Of a DNA stretch of 64,000 nt, positions 23,516 through 36,420 are shown one piece after another. Numbering within the stretch: the stretch's first letter is position 1; every line of letters begins with the position of its first letter. Both the position numbers and the translations under genes were made by a program. The DNA lies in the NCBI RefSeq assembly GCF_019059575.1, contig NW_024881840.1, positions 186,001-250,000 on the forward strand, read 5' to 3'. The notes below the pieces were generated by a model. That model did no database searches, was not told the origin of the DNA, and saw nothing but the letters and a program-made list of their open reading frames with translations. This DNA comes from Amphibalanus amphitrite. Taxonomy: Eukaryota > Arthropoda > Thecostraca > Balanomorpha > Balanidae.

Positions 23516-24093
23516 TTAAATATAATCTCAGTGTTGGCAAGGTCGAGACGCGGATTTCTGCCATCGGCAGCGCGGGCCGCGATGTGAGCCCCTCCCTCTG
23601 CCCTCGCCGACAGACCGCTGTCGGCAGCCTGTCGGGGCCTGCAGTGGCAGCTGGGCCGTCCTGCCGGCATTGTTCCGGCGTGCCGACCGTGGCAGCAGCG
23701 TTTCACAACTCCATAACCTTCAGCCGACCCCGCCCCAGCACCCCACCACCGGAGACCCTTACCAGTCCCAGCGGCTTCATTCTACAGTAGTATTAGAATT
23801 AAGAATAGTGCGAATGTGTCCATAACCCTCATTAGTTCACCTAGTTGTTCGTTGTGACTTGGTTCAGTTTCAGTTCTCAGCTAATTATATAGATTGGCAA
23901 AGGAATGGATCTGAAGAATGGTAAGCAATACTGCTGTCCACGTAGGCAGAAACTTGGTTTAAAATGAAGATTGTCTTAACCCGGAAGGGCGCATTTTATT
24001 ATACACCGACAAACCCCAGAACCCCAGAAGGTACATTTTACTATGCATCGCGACAAAAGACTGTGGTTTTTCATCTCGATTTTTTCATCGCTA

Positions 24094-25407
24094 ATGGGTG
24101 TTAACTAAAAATTGAGATAAAGTTTAGCAGGCTGTATCTTCGGTAAAAATGTACCGATTTAAACAAACGAGGCATTGTTGTAATGCATACTGCATCTGCT
24201 GCAAGCCCTAGAGCGTCAACAGATTTGCCTGATCCCCATAGGTCATTTTTGGACATTTCCTTGGAAGTGTTGTCACAAGCTCTGGCACCAGTGGACCGTG
24301 ATGTTGGCCAGTTGATGGTGGTAATGAGCAACCAGTTGATATTTTGTATGAAATCGAAAGACACAAACATACGTTATAACCTTAGGCAAATCACATTAGA
24401 TACTCATTTGTTAAATTTCAGGCGTGGAAAATGGGTTATCGGGTCTCGTTCCAATGGAAATTTTTACATCGGCCGGGGCCCTCAAGGCACCCCTTGGTTA
24501 GTGTGCTGGCGCGAGGTCGGACCAGAAAATCACCTTGTGGTTACATATGTTGTTCTGCATGAACCTCTAGTGCTTAATAATACACTTGGCTCAAAAAGTA
24601 TCATATTGTAAAGGACCAGTCTGGAAGAATAAAGCCGAACTGATGATATTCTCTGAAATAACACATACACCACGGCATCCAGCGTTAGCTTGCATGCTGA
24701 CACTTAAATGGACGTTAGCCCTTGTATCATCGATCACATCACAACAGAACACTCCATTGTCTAGTCAATTGTCGCCCTTTAACTAAAAACATGATTTTTC
24801 TACCTTAAATAGTTAAACTTTTTTCTGCATTTTTTGTCCCTTTTTTGACCATAGCATATTTACTTCTCTGACCTTATGTTGTTCCCAGTCGCTTCGAGAA
24901 ATCATTTGCGCCGGTTGTAACTCAGCCTAGTCTCAGGTGTGATATATCTTCTTCGCTTAGGCACAGTTAATGCCTTACTGATCAGCAGCATTGCGCCGTG
25001 AGGTGTCAAAAAGCCCCTCCACGTGCATTTTCGGGGCCCCGACCCTTCCTCAGGTCAATATCTTCACAATTACACCACTTCAGCTTTTTGGACTCCCACA
25101 CCCTCTAGAACTTTCGTCCCACTGTACGGTATGTAACTAAATTTGACATTTTAAGTTTTCATTTGGCATTTGTACGTGCCAAACTCTCCCATTGACGTGC
25201 TATTTTGGGTAAGCCTGCCAATGGGCTTTTGGTAGTCCTTGTTTAAAACGACCTCCAACGCCACTGTTTTCATTACATCCGTGAAATTTTATGCTCGGCA
25301 ATGATAAAAACGTCCCTTTTATCTCTATGCTAAGTTGCATCGTAATAGCTTGCTTCACTTTTGATATGCAGCCATTCAAAGTTTGTGTCAATTTTTAGTG
25401 AACACCC
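24094..25407. mobile_element. TA-flanked Tc1/mariner-type element, 1.3 kb
   Basis: The left end reads ATGGGTGTTAACTAAAAATT and the inverted right end ATAGGGTGTTCACTAAAAATT, both continuing GA, with TA flanks at 24092 and 25408. The 142-codon open frame at 24183-24611 is not recognisable as transposase, so this is a decayed or non-autonomous copy. Confidence 0.7.
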
Positions 25408-26190
25408 TATATGTGGAAATCAACATGGCCTTATTATACACCTCAAAGTATACATATTTAGATGGTCTATTTGAAATGGAAGTTACATGCTGTTGAAGCT
25501 CACTTTTAAGTTTTAACTACTCGTATCTTTGTGTTGTGATGCTTTGCAATTAAGCCACTGAATGCGAAATGCAGTGACTCCTACGGTATTTTATACGTGT
25601 CGCCACCACGCTTAAGAGGATTTTATGGTTAGAACAATTGTCTCTGTGTAAAGTTGCGAGGCTTAATTGCTTCTCATTAGCCCAAAGTAAGTCGTGGTGA
25701 GTCATAAAGAGGTGGCATTGTTTGAAGTTATATCTTGTAACCCAAAATAGCCCGCTAAAGTACACCCAATTCAAAACTCCCGGACTCAAAAGCGCAAGTT
25801 GTGTCGGCCGCTCGAATTGCGCTCATCAGAACAAATGGGAGCCGCAGGGTGGTGCTGCCAACTGGAGTTAGTCAGGCTCCAGCCCCCAAGCGCGGTCGCA
25901 ACCGGTGGTCATAACGGCTGGAGGCGCAAGGTCTCGGTTACCTAACTGCATGCTTGTTGACGTGCTTTATAGCATTCTTTACCAGCGCTACCGCTTACGG
26001 ATATGCATTTCTGAAGTTAAAACTGGTAGGTAATTTTACGAGCATCTCAGCTGCCCTCACTATTTCATACCCTTTTGTGAAAACGGTTGATTTCGAACAT
26101 GCTAATAAACATGGTGACCGGTGTCTATGTAGTCCGCCACGTCTGCCCGCAATGCATGTAGGTAGATATTTCATATCCCTAGGGACTGAC

Positions 26191-26333
26191 CTTCGCTGTA
26201 CTGCGGCTCCTGGCACATTCGGAACACGTTACGCACGGCCGTTTCCACCGCGCCGTTGAAGGCATCCTTCTGCTCACTGGTGTACTTCTTTGATACGTAA
26301 TTGTTGATGCAGTCAACAAATACGCGCCATTTC
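26191..26333 (-). CDS. Secreted Cys-rich protein, exon 3
   Basis: Exon between TTTCAG and GTCAGT. It begins by completing Glu 53, then KWRVFVDCINNYVSKKYTSE, QKDAFNGAVETAVRNVFRMC and QEPQYSE. Cysteines near residues 61 and 93 flank a long amphipathic helix. It enters at phase 2 and leaves at phase 1. Confidence 0.86.
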
Positions 26334-26669
26334 CTGAAACATAAGTCAAACAGGTAAAGTAGTCGATCAAAGTAGTCGTCAAAATAGGAAGGTAAGTGTG
26401 CTTCTGACGTAAAAATTGCTTGGACAATTTGAAAAGTGTCAAGCATTTACCTAAAAACATTAAGTTGATAATAAACCACAAGCTGAATAAGTTTTTCAGC
26501 ATCGATACCTCGAGGGCCGTACTTCGATAGGTTTGCAATGTGATGAGATACAATGAGGGCCATTCGATCTGGAAAGCACTTGAGCATATCGCGACTGCCC
26601 GTCTGTTTGTAAGTACATATGTGGGTATCAATCCAGAGTCCCCTCCCGACCACATGGCGGCGTACTCAC

Positions 26670-26799
26670 TCGCATACGGTTCTGAGCTCCTCCCGAGTGG
26701 ACGGCACCACCAGGTGGGTCTCGCTCAGCAGCGGCATCGCCAGCTGGATACACTTGTTCATCACCTCCTCGGCGCGGCCCGCTCGAACCGCCGCCAGCG
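26670..26799 (-). CDS. Secreted Cys-rich protein, exon 2
   Basis: Exon between GTTGACAG and GTGAGT. Joined to exon 1 it gives the rest of the signal peptide (ALAAVRAGRA) and the start of the mature protein, EEVMNKCIQLAMPLLSETHL, then VVPSTREELRTVC. Cysteines fall near residues 26 and 52. The separation of a signal peptide from a helical Cys-rich domain within one exon, and phase agreement on both sides, make the model firm. Confidence 0.86.
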
Positions 26800-27632
26800 C
26801 TGTCAACGGGCGAGGAGGGACGGGGCCGGTTAGTGAGAGCGGCTGCAGAGTGGCGAATTGTAACTCAATCAGGGACGGTCTAAAACAGAGGCCGCTGAAC
26901 AGCTGGCCGGATGGTGTCGGTCGGAGAGAGCGGCTGCAGAACGGTCAGTGGGGGACGGGTCGGTCAAAATCAGCAGCCGTCGATTTGAATGGGGAGACTA
27001 TAGATTATAGAGCTAGTCAGGTGGAGCATTCGCTGAGCAGTGGGCTAAGGTGCCGCGCGCCTGGGCTGATATACCGTGCCGGCCGGCAGGGGTGTGCGCC
27101 GGTACAGCTTACGTTTCAGGCGGCAGAGCCGCGGCGTTCCACTCGATCGCGGTTTCGAGCAATGACGGCGAGCGCCGCTCCTGATCGGTACTTTAGCATT
27201 GCTGCTACTGTAGTAGTAGGTGTTGAATCTATGCCGTCTAATGTATTTGCTTCAGCCCTTCTAAGTTCTAAGGCTGAAAGCTATCAAACGACACGACGAG
27301 CATATTATGAACGATGGACGCATCGAAATGCCTTTCATTTCAACTTTCAATCAAAATATGAGTTTTACCTACATAATCGCATATATTATATTTATATGGG
27401 TCAGTGTTTTTATCCCTCACGATTTTCATCGCAGTCGTCACGCCTGGTGTTTGACGAATAGACAGCGATATCATCACAGTTCCCCGACCATGCTACAGTA
27501 CCGTAAATAGCCTCCACAGACAAAAGTACCTATTGTTATTTTTATCACCGAGGAACGGCTTCATAGTGACCACTGTTTCACTGCGCAGACGGAAACGACT
27601 GTCAAGTGTGTGTTGAATGATGGCACAGTATA

Positions 27633-28972
27633 GGGTAGGGTGGGGTAATTTGAACATGTGGGGCAATTTGAACATAGTGTGAATAACTCAAAATTACGGA
27701 AAATCCATAAGTGGCATGACAATAAGACCAATGAGAGAAATTATCGTAACTAAAAGGGCTATCATATGAATGGGGTTTAAAGTTTCAGGGAATGAAGATG
27801 TTCACGCACAGTGTAAAAAATCAATTTCGCAAGGAAAAACGCCTAACAACACGTCATTGCAACTTCATTGCAGCGCAAAATATTGCATTGCTAGCGCCTA
27901 ATACGCAACGGCTTTTGTTGTATAATGACCTAATCAGTGCCTTCAATCCAAGAAATTTGCTTTTGAACCCTGTTTTTTAAAATGGCAAAATAACTTTTGG
28001 CGTGGGGTAATTTGAACATAGTGTGAGAATTTCAATGAAGACAGGGATATCTCCGAAAAAAAACAACGCTCCCAGTTTTTTTTTGCCAATATTTTCGAAC
28101 CAAAGCAGTAGCAGATAAGTGATGCCAGTTTAAGAAAATTTACGTCTAGTATCCGTCTAGTGTCCGGCATTTTCGTTGATTTTCCGTCCAAAATGTTAAA
28201 GTCAACTATATGTCCAAATATGTTCGAATATTATGCAGCTATCAACACTCAAAACCGTCATTTATATCGCTTATCATGTAATTTTACCAGCCGAAAAGTG
28301 TTCATTATATTGAGAGCTTAACAAGCTTTCCATTCGCCAATCAATGCTATGCACCATTACTTTATAAAAAGCGCTGAAGTGTAGCAAGCCATCGTCCAAT
28401 GTTGTCCAGTCTGCTACCTTTGTCCAACCAATTCCGAATTGGACATTGGACAAAATCAGAACTCCAAATGTCCAGGTTTCGATTGGCACCACTTTAACAG
28501 ATGTAGTAAGGTTGGGAGAGTTTTTATCGAACAAAAATGATAGACGTTCTGTTAATTGAAGAGGGGCGAATTCTGTTAACTGACCGGTGTCCAGCGTGCA
28601 GATATTAATACTCTGCAACTGTTATTTTTGCTGTTGTGTTGATTATTCAAGTGAAGGTATGTCTACAATTGTTCTGCCTATTTGTTTATGGGTCACACAA
28701 CATCGGTGCTGGCGAGACTATCGTTTTTATGACAGGTAAAGGCAGTGTGTTCAAATTACCCCACGGTGGGGCAATTTGAACACACCGTGACTTGGTGGAG
28801 AAGTGAGGCTATGCTATTCAAGGTATGCTCGGCTCGTCCAAAAATGAGGCTTGCATGGTGAAAGCAAGTGACACTTGCGCTACTGAAGCAGTTTTTCTTC
28901 ATCCAGGGTTGAACTGGAATTTGGTACAACGGAGAAGACGTAAAAATATGTTCAAATTACCCCACACTACCC
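27633..28972. mobile_element. TA-flanked MITE with reiterated TTTGAACA motif
   Basis: Ends are GGGTAGGGTGGGGTAATTTG and, inverted, GGGTAGTGTGGGGTAATTTG, both continuing AACAT and flanked by TA. The phrase GGGGYAATTTGAACA recurs inside in both orientations (27660, 28001, a head-to-head pair near 28750-28785). Size is 1.34 kb with no transposase, so it is a non-autonomous Tc1/mariner-type element. Confidence 0.85.
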
Positions 28973-31900
28973 TATGCTGTGAATGTGGTGCACAGCGACT
29001 GCGAGTTGCGTAAAGAAATATGTTGAACTTGATCAATGATCACCACTGCCTTGTTCAATGCTTGAAGTGGTGCTCTGCTGCCTCGCCCCCCCCCCCCCTC
29101 ACCTTCCCGCACAGTATATGGAATACTGACTGGAAGTATAGCGCTCGTCCAACAGGTCGTCCTCTTCTCTGTCCCAATTTACGTTCGTTTCTTTCAATCG
29201 GTGCCAATATCATCGGCACGCGCTTCTCACATGGATGCGCTCAGCGCGCGCTGACCGCAAACGCGCGTGCAAAAATTCGCGCCAAATCCGGGGATGGGGC
29301 TAACCGGGTCAGCGGTGTGCGCGAGCGCGTCCTCCGTGACGCTCGCGCTGCCCACGTACTACCGCGGTACTATCGGCCCACCACTGCGCATCGCTCAGTC
29401 ACCGCGGCGCGGTGGGGAGAGCGCCCGTCGGCACGCTGGCTTCCGGTGCGCCACACCCCGGGCCGAGCCCCCCTCCCCTCTCTCCCCTGCGGGTGCCACC
29501 CCCCGGACTGTGGCGCGGGGCGCCGCCGGACGCCGGGCGGATACCGCCGGCCCTTTGAACCTACCACGTGCTGTGGGACCTCTCCCAACGCTCGGAAAGT
29601 GTATGGATGGTAGAACATTGCTGTCAGGATAACGCCCCCGCCGGTGACACCGCGGGAGGGGCTGGGCGGCCCCTGTCGATATGCAAAGCACTGATTCGGG
29701 TCTGAATGCCAGAATAGAGAGGGACTGGCACATCCCGGACGCTGCTGCTGTGTAGCACTGTTCGCCGTTTGACGCACTGTTGCGTCATGGTAATGCCAAA
29801 AGATTTTGTTTTGTGTGCCGTCATCCGTGATAACGTAATGGGGAATGATTTGTCGTTTAGTTCGTATCAACTATCGCAGTCAACATGAGGAAGAACACGC
29901 TTTAGACGGCAGGGTGTACTTTTTGTGCAGTTCCGCGGTCAGAATATTGCTGAGCAGAGCAAACATGTCGTGCAGATAATTGCGCGCTGTTCGGCAGCCC
30001 CCGGGCGAAGCGGTGCAGCGGTGGCGTGGTGACGCGATAATCAGAAAAGTTTGATATGGGATCGCTTTCGGCGTGCCGTCAGCTCTGTCAGGTCTAGTCC
30101 AATTAGTGACAGCACAGCATCAGTCATGTCTGAGGGCTGCCAACCTTATTCAAACATGACCGTCTGCATTTGTTATCATTACCGTGTATCCTGATTCCTG
30201 CATGACCGTTGTTGACTTTTCTAAATGCCTATTGGACTATGGATGTATGTATAGTGGCATGCCAACACCTTGGCTGATGAATAACCAGCGTGGCTGAGAG
30301 GCACATATTCTGCATAGTGCTTAGCTGACCTATCAGAATAACTAGTTGGTATGCGTTGTAAGTAAATAAATATGTCCAATATTAACCCGCGCGGGGCTGG
30401 GGTCTCCAGCCGAACGCGCGGGGCTGGGGGGGGGGGTAAATTTAACCCCCCCCCCCTGTTATCTCCCGAACTAATGGTCCGATCTGGAAAATTCAAACGC
30501 CAATCGAAAGATCTCATCACGAACAACTAAAAACATGTACTTAATTTTAAGTTTGAGGTCAAGGTCAAGGTCAGGTCAAGGGTACAAATTGCAAGTTCCT
30601 ACAGTATCGGCCTTGCACCGTAGTTGCCGAAGAATGGAGTCATGGACTGAGACTGATCGCCCAAAACGTGTTCTTAGGCTACCAAGACAATATTCGTTGC
30701 ATACAATATCATTCAGAGGTCAAGGTCAAGGTCAGGTCAGGTCAGGTCATGTCACCAAAAACAAAATATAGAAAAGGGCATGTGCGACACATGTTTTATG
30801 GGTCATTTTACTCATAGAATTCAATAGGCACACTCAATAAGTGATAACTGATATGGACCACCTCTGGATGAATTTCAGGTCGAGGTCAGGTCAAGGTCAG
30901 GTCAAGTGAGGTCAAATTTTGAAGTTGGTTATTAAGGCCTAAAAAGGTGTCTATCTGATGCAGTTTTTCACGGCGAATCGAATGGTGCTACTTTTGTTTC
31001 CGTACGAGGTCTAGAACTTCCAAAAAAGTCATTTTTCAATTTTTGTGTGTGTCGTGACGTCATACAATTTTGAATAACTCCCACATTTTTGAACCGATTC
31101 TTGTAAAACTTGGTATGTAGGTGCACATCAGTCCCACGCACAAGGGGGAAAAGCTAAAAAAATTGAGCGGGCCCCATTATGAAGGAATAGGCGAAACGAT
31201 GGTATTTTACAATGCCTTTAGCGTCACACTACAGCAAATATCGTATCCAAATAAGGTATCAATGGCAAGAGAGAGCAACAAGGTTTCTTCTCGAACACTC
31301 GCCGTGATAATTTATATCGGTGTTTTTGGAAAGAAAATGCCCTAAAGACGCTCAACTTTTTGAGCGCCACTTGTCGTTCGGGACCGCGATACTCAATAAA
31401 TTGAGCGCCACGACAGACGACAGTCAGCTGGCGCTCAAAAAATTGAGTGCCGGCCAGCATCTACACTCAATTTTTTGAGCGTTCTCCGTGACAGGTGAAG
31501 CCGGTACTGGCTGCCATTTTTGATGTTATGTTCGTTGAAATACGTTAAACTGAGTTGAAACAGAAATGCAGGAAGTTGAATGCTACGTGGTACCTAAACT
31601 TTTCACAAACCCATGGCATCATGTCACATTTTCCACTAGTAGTTTTATCGGTCTTTCGGATTCGGCACACCTCAAATAATTATACAAGGCTTGAATAATC
31701 CGTATGAATACTGTAATTGATATTCTCTGACTGTACTGGGAGAAGGGAATACGTGAATACAGAGATATCCACCCACCCTTGAATATTGGAGAATTATAGC
31801 AGGAAAAACTGTATTGCCACGGTTACAACTTACAAGGCCATCGGCCGCAAACAAACAAAAATATTATACAATGTGGGTTAGATACACAAACATCATCACG

Positions 31901-32224
31901 TGTGGAACACAGAGACGAGCAAAACAACATCACATTATCGCATGCCAGCCCGACCACATTGGAACCGGGTCCGGGTGACCTGCGACCGGAACCTGCGTCT
32001 TGCCAGCATACATCACAAAAGCAGGAGGCAGTGTCGTACTGCTTTGATCCAAAATATGCCATATATCAAATGATATAAACGACCTAAGCTCGGACTAAGC
32101 TTATCATTATCAAATCCTTAACATGTAAAAGACGAATGGAAACATCGAGTCTCAGACCAGCAGTAGCAACGATCACAGTAGCAACATCACAAAGAACACG
32201 CGGCATTATCAGACAGCCGTTTTG

Positions 32225-32830
32225 TTATCGGGCTACAGGCGGCGACGGCGTGGTTGCAGACCAGCTGCGAGGTAGCGGCGTGCGGGCAAAAGGCGCGGGC
32301 ACACCTCCATGTGGCCGTGCGGGCAGTGCGCGGTCGGCGTCGCATAGTGGGCGGCATCGGGCTGTCCCGGGCCGTCGAAGCCGCACAGGTTGTCGGCGCA
32401 TGTGGGCGCGCGCGGTCACCACGGCCAGCTGCTCACCGCCAGCACAGACTGCGCAGCGTCGCCGCTCCGCCGGCCAGAACACGCAGACAACCCTTCTTGC
32501 AGTCGCACAACACGTCGCCAAACTCATTCACCTGCTCCACCATGTTGTTGATGTCACCGAGTCGTTCGAGTTGTGGCTCGTGCCGTCGAGCATGACCTGC
32601 CCGATCGGACACGGGTCAGCGGCTTCTGCTCCAGCGAAGTCTTCATCTTAGTGACGTCTTGCTGATCTCCACAAAGGCTGAGCAGATGACCTTACCCACA
32701 GAGACGGCCGACGTCCTCGCCAGCGACCGCTCGGTTGTGCAGACCTGCCAGAAAAAGAAAAGCTGTTTGGTGATCTCAAACGATTTTTTTCTTTATGCAG
32801 TGGAACAAAACGGAAAATATGTCATACAAC
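32225..32830 (-). pseudogene. Degenerate Cys-rich coding remnant of unknown origin
   Basis: On the - strand, clearly protein-like but broken pieces occur: LGDINNMVEQVNEFGDVLCD with CKKG, then ADNLCGFDGPGQPDAAHYAT with PTAHCPHGHMEVCP, and in another frame a second Cys/His stretch. GC-ending codons and paired cysteines suggest former coding sequence, but the frame shifts several times. I do not recognise the family. It lies within the 31130-34043 element, so it may be element cargo or a captured host fragment. Confidence 0.35.
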
Positions 32831-33067
32831 AGGAACTAAAAAAAGATGCAGCCTAGGTCGTCTAAGAAATGGGTGCAACATTGATAAAATTCTTCATTGA
32901 ATGAATTCTGCAAATGCTTTTGATAAAATGTGTGGTGATTATAAGGAGACCACTTTACTATAAAATTGCTCAGGATTCCCTATCTGGACCTGTCAAAAAA
33001 TCCTGACTGCACACCAACAATGAGCATTAAATCCAAAACCTCTACCAGGTACCTAGGGATAATTTAA

Positions 33068-33770
33068 AGGGACCCTCCCACCCTCAAAAAAGTTTATGAA
33101 TTGGCATGAAAGTGATGTCGCTCGGTTCAGAAAGAGCGAAAACGAATATCTATCAAATTTCACCGAAAAATATTCACTGGTTTTCAAGATATTAGACTTT
33201 TACTTTTGTTTACTTATTTGGGATCTCCGCTGTTTCTAGCGACTTTATTTTATAAGTGCGGCGTTTGCGGCAGATGTTGCGCGCAAATAGCATATACCAC
33301 CGCGTGCTACAAAACGTTTTAGTCAAACATTTAAAAATCGTTAGATATTTGCGCTGACGTCACACATTCAGAGGGGTATTCCTAAGCATTAGCCCCTCTG
33401 AATCAAAATGCAAATCGAGGAAAACGTGAATTGATTGACGTTTACGTGTTTCCAAATTTAAAATCACAGCATATTCAAACTTTTCAGTGTACCTTTTAAC
33501 ATCTAAGTACAACTAAAACGATAAAAACTTACCCTCAACACAAGGACGACAACAACCACGCGACCGGAGACGTCGCGACGAAATAAACAAACGGCGCCGC
33601 CAAATCAAAATATTCTCCGATAAGGGTAATGTGAAATTGAATCGCAATCATTTCGGGTAGTATGAAAAATGCTCTTTCCAACAGAACCCTAGTAAAAAAC
33701 GTGAATGGACAAAAAATAACTTTTATTTCGACATAAATATTGACCTGTTTTTAAGTCATCCTGGTATGCC
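33068..33770 (+). mobile_element. Partial copy of a TTAA-flanked MITE (AGGGACCCTCCCACC ends)
   Basis: After TTAA (33064-33067) the sequence AGGGACCCTCCCACCCTCAA and about 370 bp following closely match the complete copy at 54273-54760, including GCTGACGTCACACATTCAGA. The match then stops and no right terminal repeat is found. The right boundary given is approximate. Confidence 0.7.
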
Positions 33771-36420
33771 GTAAGATTTCGACCTATAAATTGGTGTTCC
33801 CCCAATCATTGAAGCTTGAGCAGTGAAAAATATGAAAGCCTAATCTGTTTTGCATCATTAGTGATTCTCCTAGGGTGTTGCCATTTCTCCCTAGGTGTTG
33901 CGAGTTGCTTTTGCAAAACGTGTTCCTGAAACGGCTCAATTTTTTGAGCCCTCAGCATTACGCCTATGGGAGCCTCTGACGTCACACGCTCAATATTTTG
34001 AGCGCTCAATAATTTGAGCTTTTCCCCCTTGTGCGTGGGACTGACATAGACCACTTCTCTGACATATATTCCGGTTTTTTCGATACACTCAAAATTTTGG
34101 ATTTTATAGCTATTTTCAAAAAAAAAATCAGTTTTTTGAAAAATTTGGGCCAAAATCCAAAATTTTCAAAAAACCGAGATAGCCATTTGATAGACAAAGT
34201 AAAATTACGTGTATCCTTTTTGATACGTCTTGATTCCTTTAAAAATGAAGATGTTAGCGGCGTTTGAACTTTTGCCGTTTTTGAGGCGAAAATGGCGAAC
34301 ATGACGTCACTAAAACGTCAATTTCTCAAAAATTTTCCGACGGATTTCGCTCAAATTTTCAGGGAACGTGTCAAATTGATGTAAGAAAAGGTACTGAAAG
34401 TTTGGCGGCGCTGCGCGCCGCCGTTTTTGAGATATTGCAAAAATTCGCGAGGGGGGTAAAATTTACCCCCCCAGCCCCGCGCGGGTTCATGTGCACGCAT
34501 GAGGAGAAGGTAGTAGACAATCATGCAGGGACGCTTTGACCTTCGCCCTTGCGATATACGGGTTGTGAGGCAAAGATAAAACTTCTAGGAGAGTGAAGTC
34601 TAGGTGCATTGCACATGAATCAGTGCATCATTGCAGAGAACGAGTGCGTCTTCGTCGATGTATTCGGCCATTCTGTGTGCTCAGTAGTTGGGCCACTGGC
34701 ATTCAGAAGCGTAACAGCAGAACTAGGCTATGAGGTAGGGTTAATGCCTTATGATCCAGCTCATGAGATTATCCTATACTCCTGGTGTTACATGCTCCCA
34801 TATAATGGGATACAAATGACGCGACAAAGTACCAGCCAGACTCAAAGCCGAAAGGTGAAATGCCAAGTGAAAATGCCATTTTGATTGGCTTTGTCATTTT
34901 CACTTTGAAACCACGGTAATGCAATCATCTTAAGCTGCACAGATAATCCAGAAAGCAGGCTACCTCACGGTTCTACGCAGCCCGTGACGCTCGGCAGCGT
35001 TACGCTGGGCGCGTGACCACTGACCTGGCCGTGACTCGGCAGGACAGAGCTGTTTCGGTGCCTGTCGCCACCCCTTCCGGCGGTGGGCCGCGCCGCTGTG
35101 ACCTTGGTGCTGCCTGAGAGCTCCGGAGGAAGTCGGGGCGCCCCGCCCATCCCCTCGGTGACCATCCTCCGGCACGGCCGCCGCTGGATCCTCCGGAAAC
35201 ACCTGCTGCCGCGGAAACGGCAGCCCGCCGGCCACACTTCGGATATCGCCTGCGGCTGGACCGTAGCAGATTTTGAAAGATCCTATAATGGTGATTGAGC
35301 ACTGGATGCATGTTATTATCCAATACATTAATTTATTATTTAGGTATTGTATAAAATGATAAATGGAAATATTGTGGCAATCAGAGATGAAGTCGAATGT
35401 CCAAATCGTAAGCCTTCGATGCCGGATATGGAGTCCTCCTCGGATCTGCCCGGTTTCAATTGGGTCCTGCTGAGTCCTGCCTGTGACGCTCGGCTCTGTG
35501 AGATCATCTTCGGCCCTGTTTACTCGCACAGTCCCGTCTTTCCTCACTCGCTCCTGTTCGACCTTCTTTAGCTCCAGCCTGCTCAGTTCGACCCTCCTCA
35601 GTATCGGTCCGTCCCGTTGGGTCGTGCCGGGTCCACCGGAGGCCACCGGCCGCCGACAGGTGTGGTGTGGCCTACCGCTCCGTGGAGCGTTTCGGACCGG
35701 CGGCGGCGCGCGACCACTTGGCCCGCGCCGGCCGGCTGAGCACGTGCTGGGCACGAGCCGCCCGTGACGGCCGCCCCCGCCCCCGCCCCCGCCCGCGCCG
35801 CCGCCACCGCAGTAATCACTCCACAGCCACGGCAAATTATCATACCGCAGGCCCGTCACCCTCGAGCGGCTGCGCCTTCAAATAAAAACTGGAGTGTGGC
35901 CGTCGCGCGCATTGGCTGCACAAATCGGCTCAAAGTGAGGCAGGGACTGGAACCGCCGGTAATGATTTGTGATTTCATAATGGAATTGGAAATTATACCA
36001 ATAATACATTTGTGCTACTGGAGGGAATCATTAGCGGCTGACTTGGAGTTAATACAAGTGTTTAAATAACTTTTTCATTCAAGCCTTGCGTGCCGAATTT
36101 GAGATAGGTTTGTGATTGCATGCACAGTTTGTTCAGACGAATCGTAGCGGAAAAAAGTAGACAATCGCTAACTCAGCCCTTGCCGTCGGGTGTCAGTAAA
36201 GGATGTTCTGTCCGTCAGCCTTAGCACAGACATTGTAAAATTGACTTTTGGAAGCAATGTGGTGATGTTACTTCTCACTCCAGTTGAAACGAGTTCAATA
36301 ATTTCCGCAAATGTCCTGTAATCAACAACACGAAAGACACCTGCTTTTTGTTCTTTGATAATCGCATAAAATTCATAACGGAGCCAAGTTCAGGGATGTT
36401 GTTGATGGGTCTTCAGATCA

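Larger units (their letters stand above)
22444..26190 (-). other. Intron 3 of the secreted-protein gene
   Basis: A 3.7-kb intron carrying a TTAA-flanked element (22571-23515) and a TA-flanked element (24094-25407). The remaining single-copy-looking sequence shows no exon. Confidence 0.7.
31130..34043. mobile_element. Nested 2.9-kb inverted-repeat element with CTCAA...TTGAG palindromes
   Basis: Termini CAGTCCCACGCACAAGGGGG and its exact inverse, both continuing AAAAGCT, are flanked by ACAT (31126-31129 and 34044-34047). Just inside each end are repeated palindromes of the form CTCAAttttTTGAGCG (31345-31490 on the left, 33935-34025 on the right). The superfamily is unknown; a 4-bp duplication with CAGT ends does not point to one I can name. 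It encloses a degenerate coding remnant (32225-32830) and a partial copy of the TTAA MITE seen at 54273. Confidence 0.7.
30386..34485 (+). mobile_element. TTAA-flanked piggyBac-like element, copy B, split by a nested element
   Basis: Left flank TTAA at 30382-30385; right flank decayed to TTCA at 34486-34489. The left end carries the doubled motif GCGCGGGGCTGGGG (about 30390 and 30417); the right end is single (CCCCAGCCCCGCGCGGG inverted). Hairpins are G-run-TAAATTTA-C-run on the left and G-run-TAAAATTTA-C-run on the right. Arrays of AGGTCA/AAGGTCA occur at 30555, 30716 and 30878. A 2.9-kb element at 31130-34043 is nested inside; without it the copy is about 1.2 kb, the same as copies D and E. 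Confidence 0.82.

Noticed and set aside
24183-24611. A 142-codon frame inside the TA-flanked element as a transposase
   Set aside because: No DDE motif, helix-turn-helix or known block is visible; the opposite strand is also open.
29020-29613. A 197-codon + strand frame
   Set aside because: It begins in AT-rich DNA, continues into a GC-rich patch open in several frames, and has no supporting splice sites or domain.
30386-34485. Reading the whole 4.1-kb unit as an autonomous transposon
   Set aside because: The extra length comes from a nested element with its own terminal repeats and ACAT flanks; the rest equals the 1.2-kb non-autonomous copies.
34960-35859. A 299-codon frame on the - strand with Gly-rich and Arg/Pro-rich parts
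   Set aside because: Composition changes sharply along it, other frames are equally open in the GC-rich parts, and no domain or splice context is seen.
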